Origin: Planctomycetota bacterium | GTDB taxonomy: Bacteria > Planctomycetota > MHYJ01 > WSZJ01 > JACPWG01 | Direction of reading: 5' to 3' | NCBI GenBank assembly: GCA_016197205.1 | Contig: JACPWG010000078.1 | Span: 1-42,965, forward strand | DNA: 42,965 nt | In this document: piece after piece, positions 30,891 to 40,578 of the stretch | Position numbering within the stretch: the first letter of the stretch is position 1 | How the letters are laid out: each line of letters begins with the position of its first letter | Notes under the pieces: model-generated | Databases searched by the model: none | Seen by the model: only the letters and a program-made list of their open reading frames with translations | Told to the model about the DNA's origin: nothing | Translations under genes and position numbers: made by a program

Positions 30891-33020
30891 ATGGTTCGGC
30901 GAGAGAGGAAGGACCCGCGTTTGGTGGAAGGCGTTTGGCGTCGGTTGGCGGTACGGACGGCCTGGATTCTCTCCGGGGCGGGGCTGTGTCTGGCCGCACT
31001 CGAGCTCTCTCTCCCCGCCGCGCGACTGCACGTCTGGCTCGCGCAGTTCCAGCTCGCGTTCGCTTTGGCGGTCGCGCCGGCGCTGCTGCCGCCGCCGGGC
31101 CGTCCCCCGCTCGCACGCATCCATGGCGCGGCGCTCGAGGCCCTGCTCCTCGCGACCCTGGCGCTTCCCTTCCATCTCTTCGCGGGCGAGGTCGCCGGTC
31201 ACTCGGCGGGTGAAACCGCGCGCCTCCTCGCTCCCTTGCCCCTCTTCGCCGCCGCCGCCGCCGCGTTGCTCGCCGCCGTTCCCGCGCTCTCCACGGCGCG
31301 CTTCGTCGCCGGGCTCTCCTGCCTCCTTTGCGTCCCGCTCTTCGGGCTGGCACTCGAGGTCGCTGGGGCGGGTGCCGATCGACCCGCCGCCGGCCTGTTC
31401 CCGCCGGCGTGGCTCGCGGAGCGGGGAGCGGTCCTCGCCGCGGTCCTGGTCCTTGGGGCGGCCTACGCCGCCGCCGCCCGGCGTGGGGCCATGCCGGGCC
31501 GAACGGTCTCGAGCGCGATCGTTGCGGTGGCGGTGCTCGGACTCGCGCACCCGCCGACCGCGAGTGCGGCCGGCCGGCCGCCCTCGGCCGAGGTCGTCGC
31601 GGCCGGCCGCGAGGGGTGGTTCCGTCCCGGGGAGTGGACCCCGCTCACCCTGCGCGTGCGGGCCGGGGATTCGCCGCTTTCGGGCGCGGTCTACGTCCGT
31701 GGGGAAGGGGAGTGGACCTTCGAGAAGCACCTGGAGCTGCCGGCCCATGCGCAAGCGGAGGTCGAGCTGCTCTGCGTGTTCCTCGGGGACGCGCCGCTGC
31801 CGCGGTTGGGGCTGCCGGGCTGCGAGGAGGTGCCGCTCGAAGCGCGCCTCAAACCGTTGCGCGGCCCCGAGCGCCTCGTCGGGTTCGCCGAGCCTGGCGC
31901 CGCGGGCGCGGGTCCGCCGGGCGACGTGCGTACGTTCGCCATGGATCCCGCGCGACTCAGCGGCCCCCTCGAAGCACTGGAGAGCATTGACGCAATCGTC
32001 GTGCGGGACCGCGCGCGATGGGAAGCGACGGTGGCCTCGTCGGACGCGCTGGCCTGGTGGCGCGAAACGGGCGGGGTCGTGCTGGAGTCTCCCTCCGGCG
32101 CTCCGGTCCCGCTCGTATCGCCGACGCGCGCCCGCAGGCCTCATGGCTGCCTCGTTCCGGGGATCGCCTCCGCCTTCGACCGCGACCCGTGGGGACCGAA
32201 GCTCCGCCGGGCGGCTGTGCATTGGGTCGCCTCGGCCGCCGGGCTGCTCCTGCTGGCGGTGCTGCTCTTCGCGCCCTGTCGCCGGCCGCTCCTGGCCGCG
32301 GTGCCGGGCGCCGTCGCGCTCGCGCTCTGCGTCGCGGCCCCGCCGGGCCGCTACCTGGGGGAGGGACGACTCTCCATTCAGTCGGCCGGGTGGCGCGAGC
32401 ACCGGGACGGCGAGACGGCGGTGCGCGCACGCGTGGTAGGCCAGGTCCAGCGTCCGGGCCGCGGCGCGCTGGAGGCGCGGCTTCCCTGGGGGGTGTGGAG
32501 GCCGCTCTTCCCCTCCCTCGAATGGGCGCGCGCCGCGCGGCTGCGCCTCCTGGAAGAGGAAGGAGGCGTGCGCCTGGTGGCGCGGGACTGGGACGAGGGG
32601 CCGCTCTGGGTGGAGTCTTTGCGCGGTGCGCGCCGCCCGCCGGCACTCCGCGTGACCCGCGCAGCCGCGGACGCGTCGTGGAGCATCCAGGCGGGGGAGC
32701 GTCCGCTTCGCGGGGCGGCCCTGCTGCGACAGGGTAGGGTGTTTACCGTAGGGGACCTCGAGGCGGGGGCGGTGGCGGTCGTCCGCGAGGATGCGCCCAT
32801 GTCGCGCTGGTGGGAGACTCCGGCGGGGCCGGCCGGGTCCGCCTGGTCGACGGCGCTCGCGCGCTCCCCAAAGATCGTCCCGCTCGCCCAGTCGGTCGTC
32901 GGGTCCGGGACCTGGGGCGTGGGGTGGACGGAGGCCGAAGGGGACGACCCGTTCGGGCCGTTCTACACGGACTCCGCGCGTGGCTGGGATTTCGCGCTCG
33001 TCGCCCCGCGGCAGGAGTGA
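30891..33020 (+). CDS. Multi-spanning membrane protein of unknown function
   Basis: 709 residues from ATG 30891. That ATG is 8 bp after a repeat end and has no ribosome site. GTG 30924, with AGGAAGGA 10 bases upstream, may be the true start (698 residues). Six or seven hydrophobic helices fill residues about 22-222. A hydrophilic, probably extracytoplasmic domain starts near 240 (G-W-F-R-P-G-E-W-T-P-L-T-L-R-V-R, an Ig- or CARDB-like strand pattern). Two more helices lie near 440-480, and a second beta-rich soluble region fills the last 220 residues. I do not recognise the family. radC starts 3 bp after the stop codon, so the two genes are one operon. Confidence 0.75.
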   Translation: MVRRERKDPRLVEGVWRRLAVRTAWILSGAGLCLAALELSLPAARLHVWLAQFQLAFALAVAPALLPPPGRPPLARIHGAALEALLLATLALPFHLFAGEVAGHSAGETARLLAPLPLFAAAAAALLAAVPALSTARFVAGLSCLLCVPLFGLALEVAGAGADRPAAGLFPPAWLAERGAVLAAVLVLGAAYAAAARRGAMPGRTVSSAIVAVAVLGLAHPPTASAAGRPPSAEVVAAGREGWFRPGEWTPLTLRVRAGDSPLSGAVYVRGEGEWTFEKHLELPAHAQAEVELLCVFLGDAPLPRLGLPGCEEVPLEARLKPLRGPERLVGFAEPGAAGAGPPGDVRTFAMDPARLSGPLEALESIDAIVVRDRARWEATVASSDALAWWRETGGVVLESPSGAPVPLVSPTRARRPHGCLVPGIASAFDRDPWGPKLRRAAVHWVASAAGLLLLAVLLFAPCRRPLLAAVPGAVALALCVAAPPGRYLGEGRLSIQSAGWREHRDGETAVRARVVGQVQRPGRGALEARLPWGVWRPLFPSLEWARAARLRLLEEEGGVRLVARDWDEGPLWVESLRGARRPPALRVTRAAADASWSIQAGERPLRGAALLRQGRVFTVGDLEAGAVAVVREDAPMSRWWETPAGPAGSAWSTALARSPKIVPLAQSVVGSGTWGVGWTEAEGDDPFGPFYTDSARGWDFALVAPRQE

Positions 33021-33023
33021 GGC

Positions 33024-34028
33024 ATGACCGCGCCCGCGCGCCGCCCTGCCTGGAAACGCTGGTTCGGCGAAGTCGCCCGGGCCGCTGAGTCGCAAGGAAG
33101 CCGGGAGGCTGACCGGTCGTGCGACGGCGAAGGGGCGGAAAGGCTGACCCGACTTTTCGCGCGCTACGGTCGCGGCGGGGATGTCGTCGCGGTCGCGCGC
33201 GCGACCGGGCTGCCGCGTGCACGCGTGGAGGCCGCGCTCCTTTGGTTCACGTCGGAGGCGGAGAATGGGGGACCCTGTCGCGACAAGCCCCGCTGCGGCG
33301 ATTGTCCGCTCGCGCGCGGGTGCCGGCACGCCCAGGCCCCGCGGCGCATGAAGGACCTGCCTCCGTCGATGCGTCCGCGGGAGCGGGTCGTCGCGGGGGA
33401 GGAGGACCGCCTCTCCACCGAAGACCTGCTCGCCATCCTGATTCGCGAAGGCCTGCCCGGCGTGCCTGCCCAGGTGCTCGCTCGTCGCCTGCTCGAGCGC
33501 GCCGGCGGGCTGGCCGCACTCTCCGCGATGGACGTGGCGGAGCTGCGACGGACGCCCGGGATCGGGGCGGCGAAGGCCGCACTGCTGCGTGCGGCGTTTC
33601 TCCTGGCGCGACGTCTGGGCGGCGCCGGCGTCGTCCCGGGCCAGCCGATCGGCGCGAGCGCGGACGTCCACCGCCACTTCGCGGCGCAGCTCCGCAACCG
33701 GAAAGAGGAGCACTTCCTCGTGGTCCTCCTCGACTCGGGACATCGAGTCTTGCGCGAAGTCGAGGTCAGCAAGGGGACGCTCGATTCGAGCCTGGTGCAC
33801 CCGCGAGAGGCGTTCCGGGCGGCCGTGCAAGCCTCCGCGGCGGCCGTGCTGCTGGTCCACAATCATCCGTCGGGCGACCCCACGCCGAGCGCGGAAGACC
33901 TCGAGCTGACGCACCGGCTCTGCGAGGCGGGGCGCATCCTCGGCATTCGGGTTCTCGACCATGTGGTCGTCGCGGAGCGCGGCTACGTCAGCTTCGCGGA
34001 CGAAGGGCTGCTGCCGCTGGGCTCGTAG
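33024..34028 (+). CDS. radC: RadC-like JAB protein with N-terminal iron-sulfur-type cysteine motif
   Basis: 334 residues, against about 220-230 for ordinary RadC. ATG 33024 lies 3 bp after the previous stop with GGAG just upstream. From about 110 onwards it is a normal RadC: L-S-T-E-D-L-L-A-I-L-I, a helix-hairpin-helix (L-R-R-T-P-G-I-G-A-A-K-A), and the JAMM/MPN metalloprotease-like site H-N-H-P-S-G-D-P-T-P-S (His279, His281, Asp285). The extra about 105 residues hold a helical domain, then Cys85-X5-Cys91-X2-Cys94-X5-Cys100. This is close to the C-X6-C-X2-C-X5-C [4Fe-4S] motif of endonuclease III and MutY, including the following C-P-L-A. RadC's biochemical role is unresolved; this form suggests a DNA-binding, redox-active version. 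Confidence 0.9.
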   Translation: MTAPARRPAWKRWFGEVARAAESQGSREADRSCDGEGAERLTRLFARYGRGGDVVAVARATGLPRARVEAALLWFTSEAENGGPCRDKPRCGDCPLARGCRHAQAPRRMKDLPPSMRPRERVVAGEEDRLSTEDLLAILIREGLPGVPAQVLARRLLERAGGLAALSAMDVAELRRTPGIGAAKAALLRAAFLLARRLGGAGVVPGQPIGASADVHRHFAAQLRNRKEEHFLVVLLDSGHRVLREVEVSKGTLDSSLVHPREAFRAAVQASAAAVLLVHNHPSGDPTPSAEDLELTHRLCEAGRILGIRVLDHVVVAERGYVSFADEGLLPLGS

Positions 34029-34605
34029 GGCGAACGCAACCCCCTCCGAGTGACCCTCGTTTGCCGTTGCTTTGGGGGGCGGAAGGGCGAATTCGCATGG
34101 ATCGCGCAACCCTGCGAGTCCCACACCGGGTGCAACCGTTGCCTCGACGCCCGCTCCACGCCCCCACATGGTGCCGCCCGGAGCGGCGAAAAGCCGACCG
34201 TCCGCCCACTGGATATCCCCCATCAAGCACACTTGATGGTATCAAGGCCGCTTTCTGCTCCTTGTCCTGGTGAAACTCTCCCGAGCCATCGTGGCTGCGC
34301 CGCAAGTCGCCAAGCGAAGAGGACCTCCGTTCGTTCGCAGGAGCCGTCCTTCGCGTGACCCGGTAATTGCTCTTGGCAAGAGGTCGGTTTTCCATCTCAG
34401 GGTTGAGCGACGACCCGCAGCATCGGGAGGTCGGCGCCCTCCCTGCGGAGGCACGGGTCTCCCTCTCCTCCCCTCGGCTTTTTCGATCTCACTTGCAGAA
34501 CCTCCGGAATGATGATATTGGTAGGTTTGGTTGTTTTATTCGATAAGAGGGCGGCCGGAGGTCGAGATCTGCGCCGACCTCAGCAAGGGCTTTTCAGGGG
34601 GGACC
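34029..34605. other. 577-bp gap with hairpin and possible promoter
   Basis: No gene seen. A 7-bp hairpin CATCAAG/CTTGATG lies at 34221-34238. An AT-rich stretch before the PAS kinase holds TTGGTA (34518-34523), 17-bp spacer, CGATAA (34541-34546), the best promoter candidate for the downstream operon. Confidence 0.4.
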
Positions 34606-37600
34606 ATGCCGGATAAAGACGCCTCCACCGTTCCCTCCCCATCTCCTGCCGCGCCCCCCTCCGCCGCCGCACCCGCCGGCCCCACCCCCTTCCAATCCAT
34701 GGGCGCCTCCGACCAGGCCGCCTTCCTCCACTCCATCCTCCAGGCCTCCACCGAGTACTCCATCATCGCCAAGGCCCTCGACGGGACCATCCTCGCCTGG
34801 AACGAGGGCGCACGCCGCCTCTACGGCTACGAGCCGGTCGACGTCGTCGGCAAGGCAAACGCCTTCCTCCTCCACGACCCGGCCGACGTGACCTCCGGCC
34901 GCGCCGCACGCATCCTCGACGAGGCACGCCGCACCGGCGCCTGGTCCGGCGAGATCGCGCGCGTCCGCAAGGACGGCTCCCGCTTCACCGCCAACGTCAC
35001 CATCACCCTCCGCCGCGACCCCGCCGGCGGCCCCATCGGCTTCACGATGATCTCCCGCGACCTCACCGAGTCCCAGCGCCTCCTCCTCCAGCTCCGCGAG
35101 TCGCAGGAATACAACCGCGGCCTCATCGAGTCGAACATCGACGCCCTCATGACCACCGACCCCCTCGGCCTCATCACCGACGTCAACCGACAGATGTGCG
35201 CCCTTACCGGCTTCGCACGCGAGGACCTCGTCGGCTCCCCCTTCAAGCGCTACTTCACCGACGCCAAACGCGCCGAGGACGGCATTCGGAAAGTGCTCTC
35301 CGAGGAGCGCGTGACCAACTACGAACTGACCACCCGCGCCCGCGACGAGCGCGAGACGGTCGTCTCCTACAACGCCACCACCTTCCGCTCCGCCGACGGC
35401 CGCCTCCGCGGCGTCTTCGCCGCCGCACGCGACATCACCGAGCAGAAGCGCCTCGAGGTGGACCTCCGCCAGGCACAGAACTACACGCGCAGCCTGATCG
35501 AGGCCTCCGTCGACGCCCTCGTCACGGTCGACCCGGGCTTCCTCGTGACGGACGTCAACGAACAGACGGTCCGCATGACCGGCTGCACGCGTCTCGACCT
35601 CATCGGCTCCTCCTTCCTGGACTACTTCACCGACCCCGAGCGCGCCCGCGCCGGCGTCCAGCGCACCCTCGCCGAGGGGTTCGTCACCGACTATGTCCTC
35701 GTCCTCCGCTCGAAGACCGGCGCCGAGACCCTCGTCTCCTTCAACGCCTCCGTCTTCAAGGACACCGAAGGCCGCCCGCTCGGGATCTTCGCCGCCGCGC
35801 GCGACATCACGGAGCAGAAGCGGCTCGAGGAGGAGCTGCGCCAGGCCCAGAACTACACCCGCGGCCTCATCGAGTCCTCCGTCGACCCGATGATCACGGT
35901 GGACCGCGACCTCATGATCACCGACGTCAACGAGCAGATGGTCCGCCTGACCGAGACGCCGAAGGACAAGCTGATCGGGAGCCGGTTCGACCGGTGGTTC
36001 ACGCAGCCCGACCTCGCCGCGTCCGGCGTGCGCAAGACCCTCTCCGACGGCTTCGTCACCAACTACGAGCTGACCCTCCGGACGGCGGGCGGCCGCTCCG
36101 TCCTCGTCTCCTTCAACGCCTCCATCTTCCGCGATACCGAGGGGAACATCCGCGGGATCTTCGCGGTCGCGCGCGACGTCACCGACCAGCGCCGCCTCGA
36201 GGCCCAGCTCCGCGAGCAGCAGAACTACAGCCGCGGCCTCATCGAGGCCTCCGTCGACGCCCTCGTCACGGTGGACCCCGGCGGCCGGATCACGGACGTG
36301 AACGAGCAGTTGGTCAAGCTCACGGGGCACGGCCGCTCGAAGCTCGTCGGCTCCCCGTTCGCCGACTACTTCACCGATCCCGACCGCGCCACCGCCGGCG
36401 TCCGGAAGACCCTCCAGGAGGGGCTGGTCAAGAACTACGAGCTGGTCGTTCGCACCAAGGCGGGGACGGAGCTCGCGGTCTCGTTCAATGCCGCCGTCTT
36501 CCGCGACACGGCCGGCGCCGTGGCCGGGATCTTCGCCGCCGCCCGCGACATCACCGACCAGAAGGGCCTTGAGCGCGAGTTGCGCGACCAGCAGGCCTAC
36601 AACCGCGGGCTCATCGAGTCGAACATCGACGCCCTCATGACGACCGACCCCCTCGGCGTCATCACCGACGTCAACCGCCAGATGTGCCTCGTGACCGGCC
36701 GGGCGCGCGAGGCGCTGATCGGCACGCCGTTCAAGGACTACTTCACCGACCCTTCCCGCGCGGAGGCGGGCATCCGCCAGGTGCTCGGCCAGGGAAAGGT
36801 CACGAACTACGAGCTGACCATTCGAGGCAAGGACGGGCGCGAGACGGTCGTGTCGTACAACGCGACGACCTTCACGGGGGAGGACGGCCGCCTGCGCGGG
36901 GTCTTCGCGGCGGCGCGCGACATCACCGACCAGAAGCGGCTCGAGGACCAGCTCCGCCAGGCGCAGAACTACAACCGCGGCCTCATCGAGTCCTCCGTGG
37001 ACGCGATGCTCACCGTCGCGCCCGACCTGACGATCACCGACGTCAACGAGCAGATGGTCAAACTCACCGGCTACGAGCGGGACCAGCTCGTCGGCAGCGC
37101 CTTCCAGGACTACTTCACCGAGCCGGACCGGGCCGGCGCCGGCGTCCGCAAGACCCTCTCCGAGGGGTTCGTCACGAACTACGAGCTGACCCTGCGGTCC
37201 CGCCATCGCCGCGAGATCCTCGTCTCCTTCAACGCCTCGGTGTTCAAAGACATCGCGGGAAACGTCCGCGGGATCTTCGCGGTCGCCCGCGACGTCACCG
37301 AGCAGCGCCGCCTCGAGGAGCAGCTCCGCGAGCAGCAGAACTACAACCGCGGCCTCATCGAGTCCTCCGTGGACGCCCTCGTCACGGTCGATCCCGACCT
37401 CATCGTGACGGACGTCAACGAGCAGATGGTCCGGCTGACCGGCTATGGACGCGAGGAGCTGGTCGGGAGCCCGTTCAAGGAGTACTTCACCGAGCCGGAC
37501 CGGGCCGCGCGCGGCGTCCGCGAGGCCCTCGCGAAGGGCTCGGTGACGAACTACGAGCTGGTGCTCAAGTCCCGCACCGGCAAGCGGACGATCGTCTCCT

Positions 37601-40578
37601 TCAACGCGGGGACGTTCAAGGACACCGCCGGCCGCGTCGCGGGGATCCTCGCCGCCGCGCGCGACATCACGGCGCAGAAGCGCCTCGAGGAGCAGCTTCG
37701 CGACCAGCAGAACTACAACCGCAGCTTGATCGAATCCTCCGTCGACGCGCTCCTCACGGTCGACCCGAACCGGATCATCACCGACGTGAACGAGCAGACG
37801 GTCAAGCTCACCGGCTACAACCGCAAGCAGCTCATCGGCTCGCCGTTCGTGGACTACTTCACCGAGCCGGAGCGCGCCCGGTCCGGCGTGGAACAGACCT
37901 TCCGGGAAGGCTTCGTCACGAACTACGAGCTGGTCTCGCGCTCGAAGTCCGGCCGCAAGATCCCAGTCTCCTTCAATGCCGCGGTCTTCCGCGACGCCGC
38001 GGGTACGGTCGGCGGGATCCTCGCGGCCGCGCGCGACGTGACCCAGGCGAAGCAGATCGAGCAGGAGTTGCGCGAGCAGCAGACCTACACGCGCGGCCTG
38101 ATCGAGTCGAATATCGACGCCCTGATGACGACCGACACGATCGGGATCATCACCGACGTCAACCGGCAGATGTGCGCGGTCACCGGCCGCACCCGCGAGG
38201 AGCTGATCGGGACGGCCTTCAAGGAATTCTTCACGGACCCGCGCCGGGCCGAGGACGGGATCCGACGCGTCCTTTCCGAGGACCGCGTCACGAACTACGA
38301 ATTGACGTTGCGCTCGAAGGACGGACGCGAGACGGTCGTGTCGTACAACGCGACGACCTTCCGCGGGGCCGACGGCCGGCTGCGCGGGGTCTTCGCCGCG
38401 GCCCGCGACATCACCGACCAGAAGCGCCTCGAGGAGCAGATCCGCCGGCAGAACCGCGACCTGACCGAGGCGACGGCCTTCCTGAACAACGTCCTGGAGT
38501 CCTCGACCGAGTACTCGATCATCGCGATCGACCTCGGCGGGACGGTCCTCGCCTGGAACGAGGGGGCGCGCCGCAACTACGGCTACCCGCCCGAGGAGAT
38601 GGTCGGCAAGCAGCGGGCCGAGGTCCTGCACACGCCGGAGGACCTCGCCTCCGGCCGCGTCCGGGCCTTCTTCGATGCGGCGCTCCAGGGCGGAAAAGGC
38701 GAGGGGGTCTTCGAGCGCGTCCGGAAGGACGGTCGCCGGTTCACCGCCTCCGTCGCCATCTCGCTGCGCCGCGACGCGACCGGCACGCCGATCGGGTACG
38801 TCGTCATCTCGAAGGACATCACCGATCAGAAGCGGCTCGAGGAACAGCTCCGCCGGAAGAACGTGGAGCTGGAGGAGCAGAACCGCCGCGTCCAGGAGGC
38901 GAACCGCCTGAAGAGCGAGTTCCTCGCGAACATGTCGCACGAGCTGCGCACGCCCCTGAACGGCGTCATCGGGTTCGCCGACGTCCTTCACAAAAAAAAG
39001 GCGGGTGCGATCAACGCGGAGCAGGAGGAGTACCTCGGGGACATCCTGACCAGCTCGCGGCACCTGCTGCAGCTCATCAACGACGTCCTGGACCTTGCGA
39101 AGGTCGAGTCGGGGAAGATGGAGTTCCGGCCCGAGCGCATCGATCTTGCGCGCACGGTGGCGGAGGTGCGGGACATCGTGCGCACGATGGCCGCGAAGAA
39201 GCGGCTCGCCATCGCGGTGCAGGTGGGGGCCGAGGTCGGCGCGGTCCACCTCGACCCGGGCAAGTTCAAGCAGGTCCTCTACAACTACCTCTCGAACGCG
39301 ATCAAGTTCACGCCCGACGAGGGGCGGATCTCGATCCGGATCCGCGGCGAGGGGGCGGATCGGTTCCGGATCGAGGTGGAGGACACCGGGATCGGGATCC
39401 GTGCGGAGGACATGGGGCGGCTCTTCGTGGAGTTCCAGCAACTCGACGCGAGCGCGGCGAAGAAGTACCAGGGGACCGGCCTCGGGCTCGCGCTCACGAA
39501 GCGGATCGTGGAGGCGCAGGGGGGGACGGTGGGCGTGTCGAGCACGCCGGGGAAGGGGTCGGTCTTTTTTTGCAGCCTGCCGCGCACGACGGTCCCGGCG
39601 GCGCTGGTCGGGGTGGCGGGCGGGGTGGCCTCGGTCGCCGTCGCGGCGGCCCGCCGGGCGGATGCGGTAGAGGAGAAGGTGGCGGCGGCCCCCGCCGCCG
39701 GACCCGGACCCGGCACCGACGGCGCGGAGGGCGCGGAGGGCGGATCCCCGGGGCGCGCGCGCATCCTGGTCGTCGAGGACGATGCCGGGGACCGAGCCTG
39801 GCTGACTCGAACGCTGACCCAGGCGGGCTTTGCGGTCGAGGCGGTCGCGACCGGCGCGGAGGCGGTCGAGCGCTGCCGCGCCCGGCGGTTCGCCGCCGTC
39901 ACCCTTGACCTCATCCTGCCGGACACCGTCGGCTGGGAGGTCTTGCGCGCCCTTCGGGAGGGGGAACTGAATCGGGAGACGCCCGTGATCGTGGCCACGG
40001 TCGTCGCGCAGAGCGGCGCCGCCGCGGGCTTCCGCATCCACGACTTCCTCGTCAAACCGCTCAGACCCAACGATCTCCTCGCCTCCCTCCGTCGGGCCGG
40101 GGTCGTGCCCGGGGAGGCCCGGCCCGTTCTGGTGGTGGACGACGAACCCGACTCCCTGAAATTGATCTCGCTCCACCTTGGCGAGGCGGGGCTCCGCGCC
40201 GTCTGCCGGCCGGACGGACCGAGCGGGCTCCTCGCCGTCGAGGCGGAGCGGCCGGCGGCGATCATCCTGGACCTTATGATGCCCGGCATGGACGGCTTCG
40301 AATTCCTGGATCGCCTCCGCGTCACCGCGATCGGGGCGCGGATGCCCGTGCTCGTCTGGACCGCGAAGGACCTCACGGCGGCCGACTTCGCCCACCTGCG
40401 CGCGACCTCGCAGGCGGTGGTCTTGAAGCAGGGGGGCGGGGTCGATCGGCTCCTGGAGGAGTTGCGCCGGTGCCTGGCCGGGGCCCCCGGTACGGTCGGC
40501 GCGGGCGGCGCGGGCGGTGCGGGCGGCGACCCGCGCGGCGAACCGAACGGCGGCGGGAGGGGCGACGGTGGGCGGTGA
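34606..40578 (+). CDS. Giant hybrid histidine kinase with eleven PAS domains
   Basis: 1990 residues from ATG 34606 with GGGGGGA just upstream; no signal peptide or membrane helix, so cytosolic. A first PAS (about 55-170, S-T-E-Y-S-I-I-A...W-N-E-G-A-R-R) is followed by nine PAS units starting at residues 175, 299, 423, 547, 671, 795, 919, 1043 and 1167. They are exactly 124 residues (372 bp) apart with no indel. A last PAS (about 1300-1420) resembles the first. Then come HisKA (phosphoacceptor His1445 in M-S-H-E-L-R-T-P), HATPase with N, G1 (D-T-G-I-G-I) and G2 (G-T-G-L-G-L) boxes, and two receiver domains (Asp1768, Asp1889). The second receiver has V-V-L-K-Q in place of the usual K-P. It overlaps the next gene by 11 bp. 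PAS ligands cannot be read from sequence. Confidence 0.95.
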   Translation: MPDKDASTVPSPSPAAPPSAAAPAGPTPFQSMGASDQAAFLHSILQASTEYSIIAKALDGTILAWNEGARRLYGYEPVDVVGKANAFLLHDPADVTSGRAARILDEARRTGAWSGEIARVRKDGSRFTANVTITLRRDPAGGPIGFTMISRDLTESQRLLLQLRESQEYNRGLIESNIDALMTTDPLGLITDVNRQMCALTGFAREDLVGSPFKRYFTDAKRAEDGIRKVLSEERVTNYELTTRARDERETVVSYNATTFRSADGRLRGVFAAARDITEQKRLEVDLRQAQNYTRSLIEASVDALVTVDPGFLVTDVNEQTVRMTGCTRLDLIGSSFLDYFTDPERARAGVQRTLAEGFVTDYVLVLRSKTGAETLVSFNASVFKDTEGRPLGIFAAARDITEQKRLEEELRQAQNYTRGLIESSVDPMITVDRDLMITDVNEQMVRLTETPKDKLIGSRFDRWFTQPDLAASGVRKTLSDGFVTNYELTLRTAGGRSVLVSFNASIFRDTEGNIRGIFAVARDVTDQRRLEAQLREQQNYSRGLIEASVDALVTVDPGGRITDVNEQLVKLTGHGRSKLVGSPFADYFTDPDRATAGVRKTLQEGLVKNYELVVRTKAGTELAVSFNAAVFRDTAGAVAGIFAAARDITDQKGLERELRDQQAYNRGLIESNIDALMTTDPLGVITDVNRQMCLVTGRAREALIGTPFKDYFTDPSRAEAGIRQVLGQGKVTNYELTIRGKDGRETVVSYNATTFTGEDGRLRGVFAAARDITDQKRLEDQLRQAQNYNRGLIESSVDAMLTVAPDLTITDVNEQMVKLTGYERDQLVGSAFQDYFTEPDRAGAGVRKTLSEGFVTNYELTLRSRHRREILVSFNASVFKDIAGNVRGIFAVARDVTEQRRLEEQLREQQNYNRGLIESSVDALVTVDPDLIVTDVNEQMVRLTGYGREELVGSPFKEYFTEPDRAARGVREALAKGSVTNYELVLKSRTGKRTIVSFNAGTFKDTAGRVAGILAAARDITAQKRLEEQLRDQQNYNRSLIESSVDALLTVDPNRIITDVNEQTVKLTGYNRKQLIGSPFVDYFTEPERARSGVEQTFREGFVTNYELVSRSKSGRKIPVSFNAAVFRDAAGTVGGILAAARDVTQAKQIEQELREQQTYTRGLIESNIDALMTTDTIGIITDVNRQMCAVTGRTREELIGTAFKEFFTDPRRAEDGIRRVLSEDRVTNYELTLRSKDGRETVVSYNATTFRGADGRLRGVFAAARDITDQKRLEEQIRRQNRDLTEATAFLNNVLESSTEYSIIAIDLGGTVLAWNEGARRNYGYPPEEMVGKQRAEVLHTPEDLASGRVRAFFDAALQGGKGEGVFERVRKDGRRFTASVAISLRRDATGTPIGYVVISKDITDQKRLEEQLRRKNVELEEQNRRVQEANRLKSEFLANMSHELRTPLNGVIGFADVLHKKKAGAINAEQEEYLGDILTSSRHLLQLINDVLDLAKVESGKMEFRPERIDLARTVAEVRDIVRTMAAKKRLAIAVQVGAEVGAVHLDPGKFKQVLYNYLSNAIKFTPDEGRISIRIRGEGADRFRIEVEDTGIGIRAEDMGRLFVEFQQLDASAAKKYQGTGLGLALTKRIVEAQGGTVGVSSTPGKGSVFFCSLPRTTVPAALVGVAGGVASVAVAAARRADAVEEKVAAAPAAGPGPGTDGAEGAEGGSPGRARILVVEDDAGDRAWLTRTLTQAGFAVEAVATGAEAVERCRARRFAAVTLDLILPDTVGWEVLRALREGELNRETPVIVATVVAQSGAAAGFRIHDFLVKPLRPNDLLASLRRAGVVPGEARPVLVVDDEPDSLKLISLHLGEAGLRAVCRPDGPSGLLAVEAERPAAIILDLMMPGMDGFEFLDRLRVTAIGARMPVLVWTAKDLTAADFAHLRATSQAVVLKQGGGVDRLLEELRRCLAGAPGTVGAGGAGGAGGDPRGEPNGGGRGDGGR

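Noticed and set aside
34050..34358. 102-codon plus-strand frame after radC with several Cys
   Set aside because: GTG start without ribosome site, no family resemblance, low-complexity composition.
35128..38475. Regular 372-bp period as a possible CRISPR or non-coding satellite
   Set aside because: The period is a multiple of three and each unit translates as a PAS domain. There are no short repeats with spacers anywhere in the window.
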